Shown here: positions 8,515 through 17,532 of the stretch, piece after piece
How positions within the stretch are numbered: position 1 is the first letter of the stretch
How the letters are laid out: every line of letters starts with the position of its first letter
Assembly (NCBI GenBank): GCA_938083195.1
Contig: CALKCK010000058.1
Location: 1 to 34,429 of the forward strand
Direction: 5' to 3'
Length of the DNA stretch: 34,429 nucleotides
Origin: an uncultured Pirellulaceae bacterium
GTDB taxonomy: Bacteria; Planctomycetota; Planctomycetia; Pirellulales; Pirellulaceae
The notes under the pieces: model-generated
Databases searched by the model: none
What the model was told of the DNA's origin: nothing
What the model saw: the letters and a program-made list of their open reading frames with translations, nothing else
Translations under genes and position numbers: made by a program

Positions 8515-9813
8515 ATGCAAAACGCTCACAAATACATTGTCATACAACTTTCGTTACTTCTAGTTCTCGCGTTTATCCCCGTGGGCACGACTTTTGGACA
8601 AGAAGACGTTGTCGCCAAAACGGCCGATGGCGTTTTACCAAAAGCATCAGAAGCTGACGCAACAAAATCCGACAAAGAGACCAAAGCTGAGGTAAAAAAG
8701 GACGAAGAGCCCGTTGAGAAAATTGTGCCTAAGTATGAATTCTCAATCGAACACAGCATCCCGTACACCAATGTTAAATCACAGGACTCAACAGGTACCT
8801 GCTGGAGTTTTGCAACGGCCTCGTTTATCGAATCAGAATTGATTCGACAAGAAAAAGGACAGCACGATCTTTCCGAAATGTTTATCGTCAAGAACATTTA
8901 TAAAGACAAAGCTCAAAATTATGTTTTGCGACAAGGGAAAGCAAATTTCTCTCAAGGCGCCCTTGCTCACGATTTCATTAATTCTGCCCATCGCTTTGGT
9001 TTAGTGCCGGAAGAAAACTACTCAGGCCGAGAAGACAATTCAAAACGCCATGACCATGCTGAAATGGAAGTGGTAATGAAAGGGTTCCTTGAAGCTGTCG
9101 CCAAGCAAAAGAAACTTTCTCCCAAATGGAAAATCGCTTCTGATAAAATCTTAGATACTTATCTGGGTGATTCGCCGGCTCGCTTTACTTATCGGGACCG
9201 AAGTTACTCCCCCAAGGAATTCTCTGAAAGCCTCGGGTTCAACGGAAAAGACTATCAAAGCATCACTTCTTTTACGCACCACCCATTTGGTGAATCATTC
9301 GTCCTCGAAATCCCCGACAACTATTCCAATGGCTCGTTCCAAAATGTTTCAATTGACGAACTTATTGAGACGATTGATTTTGCAATCGAGAATGGATTTA
9401 GCGTCGCTTGGGATGGTGATGTTAGTGAAAAGGGTTTCTCGGCGACTCGTGGAATCGCGGTTTTACCAACCAACGGCAGTCGTCGTGACCTCTTCACCCG
9501 CCCTGGTGAAGAACAGGTCGTGACCCAGGAAATGCGGCAAGACGCTTTCACCTCGCTCGCTACAACTGACGATCACTTGATGCATCTAGTCGGAATCTCA
9601 CGAGACACCGAAGGAAATAAATACTACGTGGTCAAAAACTCGTGGGGCGAAATTGGTAAACACAAAGGCTTTATTCACTTGTCAGAAGCTTTCGTTCGCC
9701 TAAAAACGGTAGCAATCATCGTTCACAAAGATGCGGTTGCTGCAATGAAAGAGGCCAAGGAAGCATCCGAAGATGAAAAATCAGAGGTTTCTACGGCGAC
9801 CCCCGGTAGTTGA
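8515..9813 (+). CDS. Exported C1-family (bleomycin hydrolase/PepC-like) cysteine peptidase
   Basis: The 432-residue protein has a signal peptide (residues 1-27, ending TTFGQ), a Lys/Glu-rich linker to about 75, and then a papain-fold domain. The Gln of the oxyanion hole and the catalytic Cys are in SQDSTGTCWSFA (Cys ~96). The His is in DDHLMHLVGI (~355) and the Asn in YVVKNSWGE (~374). Spacing and the long insert between Cys and His fit the C1B/bleomycin-hydrolase branch. A good Shine-Dalgarno (AGGTGG, 8505-8510) precedes the ATG. PepC and bleomycin hydrolases are usually cytoplasmic, so the signal peptide is unusual. A strong terminator follows, so the gene probably ends its transcript alone. 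Confidence 0.9.
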   Translation: MQNAHKYIVIQLSLLLVLAFIPVGTTFGQEDVVAKTADGVLPKASEADATKSDKETKAEVKKDEEPVEKIVPKYEFSIEHSIPYTNVKSQDSTGTCWSFATASFIESELIRQEKGQHDLSEMFIVKNIYKDKAQNYVLRQGKANFSQGALAHDFINSAHRFGLVPEENYSGREDNSKRHDHAEMEVVMKGFLEAVAKQKKLSPKWKIASDKILDTYLGDSPARFTYRDRSYSPKEFSESLGFNGKDYQSITSFTHHPFGESFVLEIPDNYSNGSFQNVSIDELIETIDFAIENGFSVAWDGDVSEKGFSATRGIAVLPTNGSRRDLFTRPGEEQVVTQEMRQDAFTSLATTDDHLMHLVGISRDTEGNKYYVVKNSWGEIGKHKGFIHLSEAFVRLKTVAIIVHKDAVAAMKEAKEASEDEKSEVSTATPGS

Positions 9814-9873
9814 TACTGGGGACCAAGCCTGAAAAGGTCGAATCCAGAAGTACTCGCTAAAACCAAGTAAAAA

Positions 9874-9907
9874 CAGGTAGTTCGAAAATCGAACTGCCTG
9901 TTTTTTT
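9874..9907 (+). terminator. Intrinsic terminator after the C1 peptidase
   Basis: A 12-pair stem (9874-9885 with 9889-9900, one T-G pair) with a three-base loop of A is followed directly by seven T at 9901-9907. Confidence 0.92.
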
Positions 9908-10110
9908 ATAACTGCTTAAAACTTCCCACGATTGATTTGACCGAATAGGCTAATCTGTTACTCCTGCACCGTTGTACCGAGCCAATGATTGCGGATAATG
10001 AATTTGTAACAATTTCACCCAATCACCGTCAACGATTACTCGCTCCATTGGTGACACTGGGAACAGCCCATTGCTAATTAGAGTCGCCCCCAGACTGCCG
10101 AAAGTACTCC
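9908..10110. other. Intergenic leader of the M28 peptidase gene
   Basis: About 200 bases lie between the terminator and the M28 peptidase start (the full gene-free gap from 9814 is 297 bases). I see no ORF and no convincing promoter hexamers, only a weak near-palindrome around GAATTTGTAACAATTTC. Confidence 0.4.
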
Positions 10111-11526
10111 ATGAAAACCGCTCTCCTGCTTTTAGCCTTTGCCATTTATTTTTGCGCTTCAGGGGAAACTCAAGCTCAGGACAACATTCAAAGCAAGATT
10201 TCCAGCTACGGCCCGGTTGCGAAACAGATTATCGAGTCCGCCAAAAAAGAGAACGACTCGTTCCTTAAACTGCAGGAATTATGCGACGACATTGGCCACC
10301 GTTTAAGTGGCAGTCCTGAACTGGATAAAGCAATCGAGTGGGCACAGTTATCTATGAAAAATGATGGACAGGAAAATGTCCAGGCAGAAGCGGTCACGAT
10401 CCGCAAATGGGTTCGGGGCGAGGAGAGCTGTGAATTACTCCAACCCCGCCCAATGAAAATTAATATGCTCGGCCTCGGCTGGTCCATTGGCACACCCGCT
10501 GACGGCATTACCGCTGAGGTAATTTCAGTCAAAAGCAAATCTGAACTGGACGCCCTATCTGACGAAGATATCCAAGGGAAAATTGTACTATTTGATTATC
10601 CGATGGCAATGTACTCCGAAACAGACGGAGCAGGTTACGGCGACGCGGTGCAATACCGAAGCAACGGGGCTTCGTGGGCAGCCCAACGAGGCGGAGTTGC
10701 TGCTCTAGTCCGCTCCGTTACTGCCTATTCACTGGATAGTCCACACACCGGAGCGATGAGATACGATGCTGAAGTTAAAAAAATTCCAGCAGCCGCGATT
10801 TCGGTAGAATCCGCCATGATGATAAGCCGATTGCAAAAACGAGGGAAAAAGTGCGTCGTTAAACTGATTATGAATGCCAAAGATATGGGCGAAGCTCCTT
10901 CCGCCAATGTCATCGCCGAAATCGTCGGCACCGAAAAACCTGAGGAAATCGTTTTAATTGGCGGCCACATTGATTCATGGGATGTAGGACAAGGCGCTCA
11001 AGACGACGGGGCTGGTTGTGTCGCTGCCATGGAGGCCATCAATATCCTTAGGAAATTAGGTCTCAAACCCAAACGGACAATTCGCGTCGTTCTTTGGACC
11101 AATGAAGAGAACGGTCTTGCCGGTGCCAGAAGCTACGCAGCGCGTCACCAAAACGATGATCATGTTGCCGGCATCGAATCCGATTCAGGAGGATTTAAGC
11201 CGCAGGGACTGACCATCGACGCCCAGGATGAGAAGAAAGCCCAGATCGCTCTGGACCAACTCACTGAGATTCTTGCCCTTCTCGAACCGATCGGAGCAAC
11301 GCGAGTAAAACCAGGATATTCTGGCGCAGATGTTGGGCAGTTAAAAACTCTTGGAACCATGTGCATGGGACTGACTGTCGACGGACGCCTCTATTTCAAC
11401 ACTCACCACACCAACGCCGACACCGTCGACAAAGTAAACCCAAAAGAACTAACTGATTGCGCCATTACGCTGGCCGTTGCAGCCTACGTGATTGCTGATA
11501 TGCCAAATCGACTGGGAGAGAATTAG
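10111..11526 (+). CDS. Exported M28-family zinc peptidase with PA domain
   Basis: The 471-residue protein starts with a signal peptide ending near TQAQ (~22). A PA-type insert lies around residues 130-250 (IQGKIVLFDYP, GGVAALVRSV). The di-zinc site is intact: GGHIDSWDVG (His and Asp), QDDGAG (bridging Asp), WTNEENG (general base Glu and ligand Glu), ESDSGG (Asp) and THHTNADTVD (last His). The order matches plasma glutamate carboxypeptidase-like enzymes, which cleave dipeptides or N-terminal residues. It probably acts in the periplasm alongside the C1 peptidase encoded just before it, though the terminator between them argues for separate transcripts. It is convergent with mnmH. Confidence 0.92.
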   Translation: MKTALLLLAFAIYFCASGETQAQDNIQSKISSYGPVAKQIIESAKKENDSFLKLQELCDDIGHRLSGSPELDKAIEWAQLSMKNDGQENVQAEAVTIRKWVRGEESCELLQPRPMKINMLGLGWSIGTPADGITAEVISVKSKSELDALSDEDIQGKIVLFDYPMAMYSETDGAGYGDAVQYRSNGASWAAQRGGVAALVRSVTAYSLDSPHTGAMRYDAEVKKIPAAAISVESAMMISRLQKRGKKCVVKLIMNAKDMGEAPSANVIAEIVGTEKPEEIVLIGGHIDSWDVGQGAQDDGAGCVAAMEAINILRKLGLKPKRTIRVVLWTNEENGLAGARSYAARHQNDDHVAGIESDSGGFKPQGLTIDAQDEKKAQIALDQLTEILALLEPIGATRVKPGYSGADVGQLKTLGTMCMGLTVDGRLYFNTHHTNADTVDKVNPKELTDCAITLAVAAYVIADMPNRLGEN

Positions 11527-11549
11527 AGCGGGAGCGCCCCCTTTGCGGC

Positions 11550-12674
11550 TCAGACAAATGTCGCATCACTGGATAACGCAATTGCCGAAGCGGCGATCTC
11601 TGTGTCATCGAGTTCGTCGATTGCTAACGAGGGCATGATTTTGCGAGGCATAGCGTTAGCCGCTTTCATGTACGTCTTGTCGTAATAGGCCAAAACAATT
11701 TCAATGGCTCGCGCGACATTGCCTCTGTCGAGCGAATCCAACGCTTCATCAGCATTCTGCGGCCCCAATCTCTTCCGAATGTTGTCGATAGAGCCGGCGA
11801 GTTCTGCCAACGGAAGATCACCGTAATCCTCAATCAGATTCTTGACCCGCTGAGCCGGACTTGAGTCCATAAAGACAGCAGGAGAGTGCCGCATTAAGTG
11901 ATAGAACGCAGGGGGAACCACGACTGTTCCAATCCGATTCCCTTCGTCTTCAACCCAAATCGATCGAGCTGAATCAAGGTTTTGCAATTGACCAAATAAA
12001 TAATTCTCAAACTGCTCAGTGGTCGGCTGTTTCAGCTGACCAATTCCTCCAAAGGCAGAACCACGATGGTTCGCCAATCCTTCCAAATCAATTACCTGCT
12101 CACCCGCATTAGCCAACACAGCAAGAATCCGGGTCTTGCCGGCGCCCGTCAACCCAGAAACAACACTCAGTCGATACGGCGCATCAATAGTCTCATGGAC
12201 ATAATTCCGATACGCTTTGTAACCACCCTCGAGTACCGTCGGACTGAGACCCGCAGTACTCAGAAGCCACCCGATGGATCGACTCCGCATCCCGCCTCGC
12301 CAACAATGAACCAGAACGTCCCCTTGATTTGGGGAAGCCTGCTTTGCCTGAATCACCAACTCCGACATTTTTGAACCCGCAATTTTCAAACCACGGAGAA
12401 CTGCCGATTCCTGTCCGGAATTTTTATAAATTATCCCAACCTCAGCTCTTTCACTGTCACTGAACAGCGGCAGATTGATGGCTCCAGGAATATGCCCTTG
12501 AGCGAATTCACCGGGAGAACGCACGTCAAACACCACGGCCGATTCCGCAAGAGACAGAAACTCTGCCGGACCGGCCGTCTGGTAAAAGCTATGAGAATTT
12601 ATTGAACTCAATCGAAATCCACGGGTTAACGAAATTGGTTGAATAGTCGAAGCACGTTCGAGCATAACTGGCAT
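11550..12674 (-). CDS. mnmH: tRNA 2-selenouridine synthase (MnmH/SelU)
   Basis: The protein (374 residues from the ATG at 12674) has an N-terminal rhodanese domain, VFDVRSPGEFAQGHIPGA, with the active Cys in LVHCWRGGMRSRS, followed by LEGGYKAYR. A P-loop domain follows, SGLTGAGKT, with DLEGLANHRGSAFG. This fused architecture is diagnostic of MnmH, which replaces sulfur with selenium at the wobble 2-thiouridine of certain tRNAs using selenophosphate, via a geranylated intermediate. It implies a selD gene elsewhere in the genome. Alternative starts are TTG 12680, ATG 12665 and a TTG about 70 bases downstream. The start sits only 11 bases behind the terminator hairpin of the upstream gene, so its promoter is hard to place. 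Confidence 0.93.
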   Translation of the reverse strand: MPVMLERASTIQPISLTRGFRLSSINSHSFYQTAGPAEFLSLAESAVVFDVRSPGEFAQGHIPGAINLPLFSDSERAEVGIIYKNSGQESAVLRGLKIAGSKMSELVIQAKQASPNQGDVLVHCWRGGMRSRSIGWLLSTAGLSPTVLEGGYKAYRNYVHETIDAPYRLSVVSGLTGAGKTRILAVLANAGEQVIDLEGLANHRGSAFGGIGQLKQPTTEQFENYLFGQLQNLDSARSIWVEDEGNRIGTVVVPPAFYHLMRHSPAVFMDSSPAQRVKNLIEDYGDLPLAELAGSIDNIRKRLGPQNADEALDSLDRGNVARAIEIVLAYYDKTYMKAANAMPRKIMPSLAIDELDDTEIAASAIALSSDATFV

Positions 12675-12685
12675 TACCAAGCAAC

Positions 12686-12718
12686 AAAAAAAGCCAGACC
12701 GTAAAGTCTGGCTTTTTT
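12686..12718 (-). terminator. Intrinsic terminator of the DUF1598-like gene, abutting mnmH
   Basis: A seven-pair G+C-rich stem GCCAGAC/GTCTGGC (12693-12699 with 12706-12712) and a six-base loop are flanked by A and T runs on both sides. Read on the minus strand it ends in seven T. The symmetric flanks would also let it work on the plus strand. Confidence 0.9.
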
Positions 12719-12774
12719 CTTACTGTTTGTAAATGTCTGGCTCTACCATTTTTCAGGTTGCCCAAACATGGCTC

Positions 12775-14214
12775 TTAGTTGGACGCTGCGTTCCACCACC
12801 ATGAGCCACCCTGAGTCGCAGTCGCGGCTTCGATGCTCTCCATGTTCGGCAGAACTTCTGAGTTGGCAGCAATGCCCCATGAATCTAGCTGAATTCCACC
12901 CGAAGCCGATACCAACCAGCTTTGGGCAATTCGAACAAAACTGCATTGAGCGGGAACAACTTTTGGAATTGTGTAAGTTGGGACTACAGCAGCATTGGTT
13001 AATCCAAGAATCGCTGGTGTCTTGAGCCCAACCTTTTCGCTCAATTGCTCCCGACTAATGATCGCGGCAACAATGGAGAGATCCATCACATTTCGCAAAT
13101 CTCGGAAAACAGGCTCAGCAGATGACAATTCGTCAAATCGTTCAGTCATCATTTCAGCCCACTTAACAGCAAAGCGATTTGGTTTCTTCGCACCACTCCG
13201 CTTGCCATCGCTATCAAACTTGGAATCCTCAGTCAGCGTTCTCACGCCTTTGCCTCGAATTTGCCAAATGCTTCCATCCGCATTCTTGGCAATTGGCTCA
13301 TAATTACATTCCATCCAGAATCGTGGAGCCGCAGTCATGTTTCTGACTTTAGCTTTCTGAGCCATTTCCATGAAGCTTGGGAAATTGCTAATCGGAGCGG
13401 CTTCTAAACCCATCCCCAAACGCTTCATCTTAAAGTCAGCTGCGACAAGAACCTGTGAGAAACGACTGTCAGCCGGAACTCCAGTTAATCGAATTGTCTG
13501 CTCACCCATCGCTTTTTCTACCAAAGGTTGCATCTCTGGACGAAACGGTGTGTTGGATCGCTTCAACTGGCCGTAGAAGTTTTGCAACTGCTGAATACCA
13601 CTCTCAGTTGGGTCAATCGAAACCGAAACTCCCTGCCCCGTACGAGCATTCTCAACCGATCTCATCGCAACGAGGAAATCTTCGAGATGAATTACCGGGT
13701 TTCCTGATTTCTCGCCGACAACGACGCCATTTTCATTTAACCGGAAACCTTCGCCTGGGCCCGCGATGATGATGTCGCTCTTGTCTTCCAAGGCGATCAC
13801 ATACTCAACACGCTGCAAACCAGCCATGTATTTTATTTCGCTACTTAAAGGCTTACCTTCATCTTTGGCCTGGGTAATTGCATTCTCTAAGCCACGAAGG
13901 GAAACCATTCGAAGTGGCGTCGCTTCGGCGATTTTTGAATCGGTCGATTTCAACCCTTCTTCGATTCGGGCAAGAGCAGTTCTGTCGAGCTTGGCCTTTT
14001 CGCCAGTAAACACCCCTCGGGTATCGATTTTGATACCACCAACAACTCCACCAAACGTGCCGTTGTTGAATCCGTTGTTTCCGTTGTTTCCGTTGTTACC
14101 ACCGTTGTTTCCATTATTACCACCGTTGTTCGCATTCTGTGCATTGGCGGCTGCTGGAATGACCAACAACGCGGCAATAACGAATAGGGTGATTTTGGCG
14201 AAACGTGCCGACAT
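12775..14214 (-). CDS. Exported DUF1598-like planctomycete protein with Asn/Gly tract
   Basis: The 479-residue protein starts with a clear signal peptide (SARFAKITLFVIAALLV...ANAQ). It then has a 23-residue Asn/Gly tract and a long soluble domain with no metal or nucleotide motif I recognise. Phrases such as LRMVSLRGLE, KYMAGLQRVEYVI and AAPRFWMECNYEPI fit my memory of the DUF1598 proteins of Rhodopirellula-type bacteria; that assignment is from memory, not alignment. The start was chosen at 14214 because a Shine-Dalgarno AGGAG lies 7 bases upstream and the signal peptide begins there; a longer frame to 14283 is unlikely. It is followed by a strong terminator. The function is unknown. It probably has an extracytoplasmic structural or binding role. 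Confidence 0.85.
   Translation of the reverse strand: MSARFAKITLFVIAALLVIPAAANAQNANNGGNNGNNGGNNGNNGNNGFNNGTFGGVVGGIKIDTRGVFTGEKAKLDRTALARIEEGLKSTDSKIAEATPLRMVSLRGLENAITQAKDEGKPLSSEIKYMAGLQRVEYVIALEDKSDIIIAGPGEGFRLNENGVVVGEKSGNPVIHLEDFLVAMRSVENARTGQGVSVSIDPTESGIQQLQNFYGQLKRSNTPFRPEMQPLVEKAMGEQTIRLTGVPADSRFSQVLVAADFKMKRLGMGLEAAPISNFPSFMEMAQKAKVRNMTAAPRFWMECNYEPIAKNADGSIWQIRGKGVRTLTEDSKFDSDGKRSGAKKPNRFAVKWAEMMTERFDELSSAEPVFRDLRNVMDLSIVAAIISREQLSEKVGLKTPAILGLTNAAVVPTYTIPKVVPAQCSFVRIAQSWLVSASGGIQLDSWGIAANSEVLPNMESIEAATATQGGSWWWNAASN
14062..14130 (-). repeat. In-frame Asn-Asn-Gly codon repeat
   Basis: On the minus strand these 69 bases encode 23 residues that are nearly all Asn and Gly in NNG and NNGG units, with a single Phe. 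At the DNA level it is a degenerate repeat of GTTGTT plus TCC or ACC. Codon choice varies between units, which suggests selection on the protein rather than fresh slippage. It sits just after the signal peptide as a flexible linker. Confidence 0.85.
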
Positions 14215-14221
14215 GATTAAG

Positions 14222-14226
14222 CTCCT
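14222..14226 (-). promoter_or_regulatory. Ribosome binding site fixing the start of the DUF1598-like gene
   Basis: AGGAG on the minus strand lies seven bases before the ATG at 14214 and decides that start over the longer frame. Confidence 0.75.
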
Positions 14227-14531
14227 GAGAAAAAAGGCCTTGCCCCTTGGTATTTCGGTTATATCGTACTTGTAGCTCAGCATTCTTACCTCGCACCCGA
14301 GAACTTCTAATAAAGACTGGCGGATGTTGGTCGAATCGCAGTAAGATAACAGTTGTGAGACTCAGACTACTTCTAAGACTAACTTGGGCGGTCTCCGATG
14401 GCAAGAAAAACCGGTCTTTCGGCTTGACTATACTACGGAAAACAAAAATCTACCCTAACAATCATATCCCAAATTATCGGTTTGCACTCCTCAAATCCCC
14501 CAGAACCATGGTTTAAACTTAATTTCTGAAT
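14227..14531. other. Divergent promoter region
   Basis: About 300 bases lie between the DUF1598-like gene and the sigma54 activator. There is no ORF with a credible start. A TTGACT at about 14424-14429 could be a -35 box for the plus-strand gene, but the -10 region at the right spacing is weak. No GG-N10-GC sigma54-type site was seen. Confidence 0.35.
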
Positions 14532-16610
14532 ATGGCCGGCCCCAAGAAACCAAAAACTGGATCAAATATCGCCTATCTCGTGATTCGAGATGGAAAGAAA
14601 TGGTCCGACGTCTTCCGATTAATGCCCGGTAGAACCGTCACAATCGGACGGTCTCCGACAAACCAAATTGTCATCAAAGAGGATCAAGCGAGCCGTCAGC
14701 ACGCGGAGATATTTAGTTCCGACGGCAGGTGGACAGTTCGCGATCTCAACAGTCGAAACGGAACTGCAGTCGGCAAAGAACGGGTCACCGGTGATTACGT
14801 CCTCGAACCTCAGGAAATCATCTGGATCGCCAGCACCCAAATGGCTTTCGTCACCGACCTCTCGTCAGCCTACAACCGCAAGGTCTTCTCTCGTGTCGAG
14901 ATTGGCTCCGAAACGGTTACCGGTCTTGAAATCCACGACTCGGATGAGCAAGCCACGATGGCGGAACTGCAACTTTCCGAACCAACTCAAATTACCCACC
15001 GAAGGCAGAAAACTCGCTACCTCCAAGCAGAGGATCCGGATTCTTTAGAAGAAGGCCCAACCAACGAAAATGCTAGATCCAAAGCGTCCAGAAACGCCAC
15101 GCGTTTGTGCCGACTCGCATTCGATCTAGCCAACGAAACAACACCCCGCGCGATCGCGAGAATGGCTTTGGACTGCCTACACGAAGAAACGAAACTCGAC
15201 GCAGGCGCGGTATTGCTGGTACCAAAATCCAGACGAACTACCGTCGATCCCAATAAACTCGAAATTCTCGCTTGGCGAAGTGACACGCGTCCTGAGTATC
15301 AACGCGTGTCACAGTTTCTCGCTGAAACGTGCCTCCGTGGTAGCGAAGCAATTCTCGCACGTGACATCCAGGACGACAGCACACTCGGCCTCCGAGACAG
15401 CGCCGGTACTATTCACGCCACCAGTGTTATTGCCGCGCCCATCAGAATGAACAATCGGACGATTGGCCTGATCCACTTATATTCAACCAACATGCAGGAA
15501 GGGCTCCGCCCGAATGATCTTGAGTTTACCCTGGCAGTCGCCGAAACGGTTGGGATGGCCTTGCGGACACGATACCGGGAGCAAAAATTAGTCGAAGACC
15601 TCTCCAAAACGCGTAATCAAATTGACCAACTGCGAAATCAACTAGGTGTTGAAAGCGAAATCGTCGGTGGAAGTAATGCGATGTTCCGCGTACACGAGCA
15701 AGTTGGAAAAGCAGCACCAAGCAAAGCAACTGTGCTGATTCGCGGAGAGAGTGGTGTGGGTAAAGAACTTGTCGCCCGAGCCGTTCACTTTTCAAGCGAC
15801 CGCCGGAACAGCCCATTCATCTGCCTTAACTGTGCGGCTCTTTCGGAATCCTTGCTGGAAAGTGAACTCTTTGGACACGAAAAAGGCGCCTTCACCGGTG
15901 CTACCGACCGTAAAGCCGGGAAGTTTGAGGCAGCCGACAAAGGGACACTCATGCTGGATGAAATTGGCGAAATGAGCTCGAGCATCCAAGCGAAGTTTTT
16001 GCGGGTCCTCGAAGGCCATCCGTTCGAACGCGTCGGTGGAAGCAAATCCATTAAAGTGAACGTTCGAGTAATTGCCGCGACCAACCGCGACCTTGAAGAA
16101 GAAGTTCGACGAGGCAAGTTTAGGAAAGATCTCTTTTTCCGACTCCACGTCGTTCAGATTGACGTGCCTCCACTTCGTCGGCGCCCCGAGGACATCATCG
16201 AGCTGTCAGATTACTTCCTGCAAAAGTACAATCTGGAAACCGGACGTAAAATAAACGGATTTTCACCTCAGGCCCTGCACCAACTGAAACGGTATCGCTG
16301 GCCTGGAAATGTTCGTGAATTGAAAAACGTCATTGAACGAGCGGTAGTTCTCGCGAGAGGGGACATCATTCAACTCGACGAACTACTACTGACGAATCTC
16401 TCGACAGCCAGTGAATCTCAATTTGACGTGGGCACCATCGTTCAGGAATACCAACCTGAATCACTGGAAATAATTGAGCAACGCCATATTGCCGCTACCC
16501 TTCAGGCAACCCACTGGAATAAAAGCAAGGCCGCTGCGATTCTCGGAATCGAACGCTCGACTCTCGATCGAAAGATCAAAAAATTTGGAATTCGGAAAGA
16601 GTCACCCTAA
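14532..16610 (+). CDS. Sigma54-dependent transcription activator with FHA and GAF domains
   Basis: The 692-residue protein has four parts. An FHA domain at ~28-100 has IGRSPTN, SRQHAEI and LNSRNGT, the phosphothreonine-binding residues. A GAF domain lies at ~185-345. A short coiled linker precedes a complete AAA+ domain: Walker A GESGVGKE (~406), GAFTGA (~453), Walker B MLDEIGE and the R-finger region FRKDLFFRLHV. A Fis-type helix-turn-helix (NKSKAAAILGIERSTLDRKI) closes it. The intact GAFTGA loop means it can contact sigma54. FHA input suggests control by Ser/Thr kinases instead of a His-kinase receiver, and GAF may bind a small ligand. Its targets cannot be seen; no adjacent sigma54 promoter was recognised. 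Confidence 0.95.
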   Translation: MAGPKKPKTGSNIAYLVIRDGKKWSDVFRLMPGRTVTIGRSPTNQIVIKEDQASRQHAEIFSSDGRWTVRDLNSRNGTAVGKERVTGDYVLEPQEIIWIASTQMAFVTDLSSAYNRKVFSRVEIGSETVTGLEIHDSDEQATMAELQLSEPTQITHRRQKTRYLQAEDPDSLEEGPTNENARSKASRNATRLCRLAFDLANETTPRAIARMALDCLHEETKLDAGAVLLVPKSRRTTVDPNKLEILAWRSDTRPEYQRVSQFLAETCLRGSEAILARDIQDDSTLGLRDSAGTIHATSVIAAPIRMNNRTIGLIHLYSTNMQEGLRPNDLEFTLAVAETVGMALRTRYREQKLVEDLSKTRNQIDQLRNQLGVESEIVGGSNAMFRVHEQVGKAAPSKATVLIRGESGVGKELVARAVHFSSDRRNSPFICLNCAALSESLLESELFGHEKGAFTGATDRKAGKFEAADKGTLMLDEIGEMSSSIQAKFLRVLEGHPFERVGGSKSIKVNVRVIAATNRDLEEEVRRGKFRKDLFFRLHVVQIDVPPLRRRPEDIIELSDYFLQKYNLETGRKINGFSPQALHQLKRYRWPGNVRELKNVIERAVVLARGDIIQLDELLLTNLSTASESQFDVGTIVQEYQPESLEIIEQRHIAATLQATHWNKSKAAAILGIERSTLDRKIKKFGIRKESP

Positions 16611-16633
16611 CCTCTGGCAAAGCCATGTCGCAG

Positions 16634-16654
16634 TTGCCCCCAAGCTGGGGGCAA
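16634..16654. terminator. Hairpin between convergent genes, probable terminator
   Basis: TTGCCCCC at 16634-16641 pairs perfectly with GGGGGCAA at 16647-16654 over a five-base loop. It lies between the converging ends of the sigma54 activator and the HExxH lipoprotein. The T-run after it is poor (GAGTTTGCTT), so termination efficiency is uncertain. Confidence 0.6.
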
Positions 16655-16662
16655 GAGTTTGC

Positions 16663-17532
16663 TTAAAAGGCACCTTCACTGTTTTCAATGGCACCAACGG
16701 GACGGCTTGAATTAGGCTGGCTTGACTTCCCTTCAAGCTGCTCCAAATGCGCAATCAATTTTGCTTCGCAATCGGGAATCGATTCCGCAACCGCTTTAGC
16801 CATTGAATCGGCAACCCCTAAACGAATTAACTGCTTCATCTGATTTTGCAAAAGCTTCTGAGTTTTCTCGCCACCACTTAAAAGGAAATGGACCCATAAC
16901 CATGACTCCGCGTAATCCTGCTGATTGAGTTCTGCAGCGTCACGCAATGCTTCTAACCTGGCTAGGTCAGGTCGCCAATCAGAGCGCCGCAAGCGATTGG
17001 ACAAACTATATATGTGCGGACCGTTGAGCCCTTGCTTGCCTCGCTTAATTTCAAAATACTCAGCCAAACCTTCGTCGAGCCAAATTGGCAAGTTGGGGAT
17101 GACAGAATGAAGGTAGCCATGGGTTACCTCATGGCGCAGATCATCCCCTACGCGTGGCCCCCAATAGGCATACACATTGAGACTGTTGTCACTCTTAACG
17201 AAAAAAGCTCGCCTGCCGGGAAACTCTGGATGCGCCCGTTCCATAAATGCTTGAAAATGAGCTTCGTCATCAAATAAGAAAACATGAATCGACTCATCGG
17301 AGGTGGGGATGTCCAAGATTTTTGAGATCTCGTTTCGGCGAGATGTCAACTCTCGAATCAATCGATGATTCTTAGGGAGATGAAAATCAGAATGGACCAC
17401 CAATTGATCGACCACCAACTGCTGTTTCGCTGGCAGCGTGTTACGCCCTTTCTGCATCGCGCATCCACCGACCAAGGTACAACAGATTGCCAACAGCAAT
17501 CGCACACCAATTGGAACAATGTAAGAACGCAT
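16663..17532 (-). CDS. Lipoprotein with HExxH zinc-peptidase motif (DUF1570/peptidase MA-like)
   Basis: The 289-residue protein starts with a signal sequence ending in the lipobox LVGGC. It contains HEVTHGYLH (HExxH, ~134) and a downstream WLDEGLAEYFE that supplies the third zinc ligand Glu, the gluzincin arrangement seen in DUF1570 and peptidase-MA-like proteins. An acidic N-terminal region (VFLFDDEAHFQAFM) is also typical of that group. The start is ATG at 17532, with GAG a few bases before it; the frame extends two codons further to a GTG. An envelope-anchored protease is inferred. The ATG overlaps the stop of a possible small upstream ORF in a TAATG arrangement. Confidence 0.85.
   Translation of the reverse strand: MRSYIVPIGVRLLLAICCTLVGGCAMQKGRNTLPAKQQLVVDQLVVHSDFHLPKNHRLIRELTSRRNEISKILDIPTSDESIHVFLFDDEAHFQAFMERAHPEFPGRRAFFVKSDNSLNVYAYWGPRVGDDLRHEVTHGYLHSVIPNLPIWLDEGLAEYFEIKRGKQGLNGPHIYSLSNRLRRSDWRPDLARLEALRDAAELNQQDYAESWLWVHFLLSGGEKTQKLLQNQMKQLIRLGVADSMAKAVAESIPDCEAKLIAHLEQLEGKSSQPNSSRPVGAIENSEGAF

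Noticed and set aside
13766..14275. 169-codon plus-strand ORF with Leu/Pro repeats
   Set aside because: It is the antisense shadow of the DUF1598-like gene; its repeats mirror the Asn/Gly tract.
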